Shown here: one piece after another, positions 61,027 through 64,000 of the stretch | Layout of the letters: each line of letters starts with the position of its first letter | How positions within the stretch are numbered: position 1 is the first letter of the stretch | From: Nissolia schottii | Taxonomy: Eukaryota; Streptophyta; Magnoliopsida; Fabales; Fabaceae | DNA: 64,000 nucleotides | NCBI GenBank assembly: GCA_003254905.1 | Contig: QANU01028716.1 | Location: forward strand, 678,793 to 742,792 | Direction of reading: 5' to 3' | The notes under the pieces: generated by a model | Database searches by the model: none | What the model was told of the DNA's origin: nothing | The model's input: only the letters and a program-made list of their open reading frames with translations | Translations under genes and position numbers: made by a program

Positions 61027-62631
61027 ATGGAAACTTGTACGGCTCTCCTGCTTTTAACGGCGATCACGGCTTACCTCCTATGGCTCACCTTCATCTCGCG
61101 GTCACTGAAGGGTCCACGTGTCTGGCCCCTATTGGGCAGCCTCCCGGGCCTCATCGAGAATTGCGACCGCATGCATGACTGGATCTGCGACAACCTCCGC
61201 GCGTGTGGCGGCACGTACCAGACCTGCATCTGCGCAATCCCCTTCTTAGCCAAGAAGCAAGGCCTCGTGACCGTCACGTGCGACCCGAGGAACCTGGAGC
61301 ACATACTCAAGACCCGGTTCGACAATTACCCGAAGGGTCCCACGTGGCACGCTGTCTTCCACGATCTGCTTGGCGATGGGATCTTTAACTCCGACGGCGA
61401 CACGTGGCTGTTCCAGCGCAAGACGGCCGCATTGGAATTCACCACGCGGACGCTGCGGCAGGCGATGGCCCGGTGGGTGACCCGGGCCATCAAGGACCGG
61501 CTCTGCTCGATCCTCGAGAAAGCCGAGCTGGAGGCCAAGCCGGTTGATCTGCAGGACATGATGCTCCGCCTCACTTTCGATAACATATGCGGCTTGGCTT
61601 TCGGGCGGGACCCACAGACCTGCGCCCCGGGCCTGCCCGAGAACAGCTTCGCCACCGCTTTCGACCGGGCCACCGAAGCCTCGCTCCAGCGGTTCATATT
61701 GCCCGAGGTTCTGTGGAAGCTCAAGAAGTGGCTCCGCCTCGGGATGGAGGTCAGCCTAAGCCGAAGCCTTGCCCACGTGGACGAGCACTTGTCCAGCGTT
61801 ATCGAGAAGCGCAAGGTGGAGCTGACCAGTCAGCACCAGCACAAAGACGGGGCCGCGCACGATGACCTGCTCACCAGGTTTATGAGGAAGAAGGAATCCT
61901 ACTCGGACAAGTTCCTCCAACACGTGGCACTGAACTTCATCCTAGCTGGACGCGACACGTCATCCGTTGCCATGAGCTGGTTTTTCTGGCTGGTCATTCA
62001 GAATCCAAGGATCGAAGACAAAATCCTGCGCGAGGTGTGCGCCGTTCTGATCGAGACGCGCGGCGACGACGTGGCGAGGTGGCTCGAGGAGCCGCTGGCG
62101 TTCGAGGAGGTCGACCGCCTGGTTTACCTGAAGGCGGCGCTGTCGGAGACGCTGCGGCTGTATCCTTCGGTGCCGGAGGACTCGAAGCACGTGATCGCGG
62201 ACGACGTGCTGCCGGACGGGACGTTTGTGCCGGGGGGATCGTCGGTGACGTACTCGATATACTCGGCGGGGAGGTTGAGATCGACGTGGGGCGAGGATTG
62301 CATGGAATATCGGCCGGAGAGGTGGCTGTCCCCGGACGGCACAAAGTTTATCATGCATGACTCTTTCAAGTTCGTTGCTTTCAATGCCGGGCCGAGGATA
62401 TGCTTGGGGAAGGATCTGGCATACCTGCAGATGAAGTCCATCGCGGCTGCGGTGCTGCTTCGCCACCGGCTCGCCATGGTGCCTGGCCACCAGGTGGAGC
62501 AGAAGATGTCGCTCACCTTGTTCATGAAAAATGGGCTCAAGGTCACCGTGCACAAGAGAGACCTGAGGGGGGTTTTGGCAAGCATTCAGAAACAGAGGGA
62601 GGAGGCAGAGGTTAAGAGTCTACAGATTTGA
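61027..62631 (+). CDS. CYP86A8: Cytochrome P450 CYP86A, fatty-acid omega-hydroxylase
   Basis: A single coding exon for 534 residues. The ATG at 61027 ([19 protein letters not shown]) is chosen because CYP86A proteins begin with this membrane anchor; the frame extends 12 codons upstream only to a GTG. Motifs: proline hinge [14 protein letters not shown]-helix AGRDTSS at 307-313; ExxR as ETLR at 374-377; PERW; and heme loop [10 protein letters not shown] with ligand Cys459. CYP86A enzymes sit in the endoplasmic reticulum and hydroxylate the terminal carbon of C16-C18 fatty acids for cutin and suberin. The coding region is far richer in GC than the flanks. Assignment to CYP86A8 (LACERATA) and not another CYP86A rests on gene order with BRM and UBC6, so the subfamily is certain and the exact orthologue probable. 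Confidence 0.93.
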   Translation: METCTALLLLTAITAYLLWLTFISRSLKGPRVWPLLGSLPGLIENCDRMHDWICDNLRACGGTYQTCICAIPFLAKKQGLVTVTCDPRNLEHILKTRFDNYPKGPTWHAVFHDLLGDGIFNSDGDTWLFQRKTAALEFTTRTLRQAMARWVTRAIKDRLCSILEKAELEAKPVDLQDMMLRLTFDNICGLAFGRDPQTCAPGLPENSFATAFDRATEASLQRFILPEVLWKLKKWLRLGMEVSLSRSLAHVDEHLSSVIEKRKVELTSQHQHKDGAAHDDLLTRFMRKKESYSDKFLQHVALNFILAGRDTSSVAMSWFFWLVIQNPRIEDKILREVCAVLIETRGDDVARWLEEPLAFEEVDRLVYLKAALSETLRLYPSVPEDSKHVIADDVLPDGTFVPGGSSVTYSIYSAGRLRSTWGEDCMEYRPERWLSPDGTKFIMHDSFKFVAFNAGPRICLGKDLAYLQMKSIAAAVLLRHRLAMVPGHQVEQKMSLTLFMKNGLKVTVHKRDLRGVLASIQKQREEAEVKSLQI

Positions 62632-63650
62632 GATGCGATGGAAGTTAGTGTGGCCTTTTGGTAATTATACGAGAAAAAGAGAACAGAGTTTTTTCCTTTA
62701 GAAAAAAGGAGCATATTCATTATGGTATCTTTATATAAATTCACATAATTCATATGACAACTGTTTGGGGGAGGGTTTTTCTTTCTTCTTTTTTTTTTTT
62801 CCTTTCATTTTCTGGGGTGGTGGTGGTGGGGTTGATGAATATTTTCTCAATCTATCTGTGCCTTTGTAGAATACTTGGAAATATTTATTGTATTCTTTAT
62901 TTCTTGCTTGCTTGCTTTAGATGTTCCTATTTAGTATTTACTGGTTTTTTAGACCTCGTGCAAGAGCTAAACTCAAATTTGACAGTTGCTCAGTGTTGAT
63001 GTTCATAAAAGAATGAATGCCTTAAGTTTGATGAAAGTTTAATGATCCTGGCTGGTGCATGTTCCCCTGTATCATTCATCTTTGCTTCATATATAAAGCA
63101 CGATTTAGATATCATTGTCTTATAAGTTCAATGAGTCTTGTTCTAGGATCCTTGTCTAATAACAATGAAAGATACACAAATTGAATCAATAGTAGAAGAC
63201 AAAAAGCAGGTATACTAAAGTACCTTTTGTTAGAATTCAGAAACATAGAATCAGAAAGAAACTTTGCAATATATATTCTGAGACAGGTATGATGAGGTAG
63301 AAACTACACATACAGCATGTAATTTTTAAGCATGAGTATGCTTAAATGAAGTTATCCAAGTGGTAACTACCCTCCAACTATCTATACAGGAAGCATCATT
63401 AGATCATGTGGGACACGGCAATTTTTTTGTTGCAAAATGTGCCAAGTTAATCCAAGAATTCTGGAGAAAATAAATATAAATGGCCTAGCTATTTTTGTGG
63501 GGAAAACTTTTGATGGTGTCTCTTGTTCAATTTCTGCAGGGTTTTTTAGTACTCTTCCAAGTGCTTCAACATGCTTTGTCATGTGAATTTAGTTCCATCT
63601 ATTTCAAAATCTTCTATGCTTTTCACTTTCCTTTGACATCATTGCATTGT
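62632..63650. other. CYP86A 3' region and spacer
   Basis: It contains the CYP86A 3' untranslated region, with [15 protein letters not shown] AT-rich signals near 62730, and a featureless spacer. No gene is seen. Confidence 0.5.
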
Positions 63651-63748
63651 TTAGTCAAGAACTTTCTCTCCAGTCGAAAAGATATTCCAGACCAATGTGC
63701 CTACTATGTACAATCCAACAGCAACCTTGAATACATCATTCCAAGACC
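63651..63748 (-). CDS. Last coding exon of a membrane protein (possibly PHT4/ANTR anion transporter), partial
   Basis: A 98-nt exon starts after a good acceptor (CTGCTGTTGCAG) and ends at TAA (63653-63651). It encodes SWNDVFKVAVGLYIVGTLVW followed by NIFSTGEKVLD: one hydrophobic helix with a short hydrophilic C terminus. This resembles the end of plastid PHT4/ANTR-type MFS anion transporters as I remember them, but that is a weak assignment from one exon. The rest of the gene lies to the right of the window; the sequence from 63749 onward reads as intron containing a SINE. Confidence 0.5.
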
Positions 63749-63825
63749 CTGCAACAGCAGATCCATTATAAGTGAAAGCACGCAAACCAACGAGTAAATA
63801 CGAGTTAGGTAGAATGTCAAGAGAG

Positions 63826-63960
63826 AGTGAGCCTCGGCGCAACAGTAAGGTTATTGGCTTGTGATCCAGAGGATCACAGGCTCCAAATCCTTGGGAGGGT
63901 AAGGCTGCGTATATTGTACGTCTACCTTCCCTAGACCCACCAAGTGAGAGCCTCATGGGA
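63826..63960 (+). mobile_element. Au-type SINE
   Basis: It reads GAGCCTCGGCGCAACAGTAA (A-box region), then TTGTGATCCAGAGGATCACA (B-box region), then GGGTAAGGCTGCGTATATTG, the conserved body of the plant Au SINE, and ends near CCTCATGGGAGC. It lies in the intron upstream of the last exon described above. Confidence 0.75.
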
Positions 63961-64000
63961 GCATTTCATTCTCACCTCGTTGGAGTATGTATCCAGTTGC

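Noticed and set aside
61326-62585. Long antisense and alternative-frame reading frames over CYP86A
   Set aside because: High GC reduces stop codons in all frames; none shows a protein family pattern.

Overview
This is nuclear DNA from a flowering plant, most likely a papilionoid legume. Genes are split by GT-AG introns, spacers are very AT-rich, and the protein-coding genes have clear Arabidopsis counterparts. The legume call is an inference from the remembered character of the BRM protein and of the long-LTR repeats; no search was possible. The assembly is imperfect: single Ns lie at 15360 and 17848, and a run of Ns followed by a G homopolymer lies at 39253-39306.

Layout. (1) 33-5495: a complete, young Ty1/copia retrotransposon on the minus strand with 343-bp LTRs, a CATGT target duplication and a gag-pol frame broken by three stop codons, leaving integrase, reverse transcriptase and RNase H open. 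(2) 5.5-11.9 kb: AT-rich spacer with small transposons, SINE-like copies and a long fold-back. (3) 12010-14379 (+): a six-exon ubiquitin-conjugating enzyme of the UBC4/5/6 (UBE2H) type. (4) 15361-17847: a permuted relative of a long LTR, bounded exactly by the two single Ns. (5) 30823-18508 (-): BRAHMA (BRM), the SWI2/SNF2 ATPase, 14 coding exons and 2244 codons plus stop, including one GC-AG intron. (6) 34906-34995 (-): tRNA-Tyr(GTA) with intron. (7) 40038-36267 (-): mitochondrial beta-cyanoalanine synthase, 10 exons. (8) 40.2-60.3 kb: a 20-kb gene desert with a four-copy 300-bp tandem repeat invaded by a hAT-type element, a 3.44-kb probable solo LTR with intact target duplication, a 121-bp satellite interrupted by a GC-rich insertion, and scattered MITE-like pieces. 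(9) 61027-62631 (+): an intron-free-in-CDS, GC-rich CYP86A fatty-acid omega-hydroxylase. (10) 63748-63651 (-): the last coding exon of a membrane protein that continues beyond the window.

The genes are not an operon or a single pathway. The striking point is order: in Arabidopsis BRM (At2g46020), UBC6 (At2g46030) and CYP86A8/LACERATA (At2g45970) lie within a few genes of each other on chromosome 2, so this window looks like the orthologous block, expanded by transposons. UBC6 and BRM are tail to tail here. I found no convincing new biological system. The best leads are structural: the fold-back at 6.4-7.1 kb, the N-bounded permuted LTR block, the GC-AG intron in BRM, and the nested satellite arrays.
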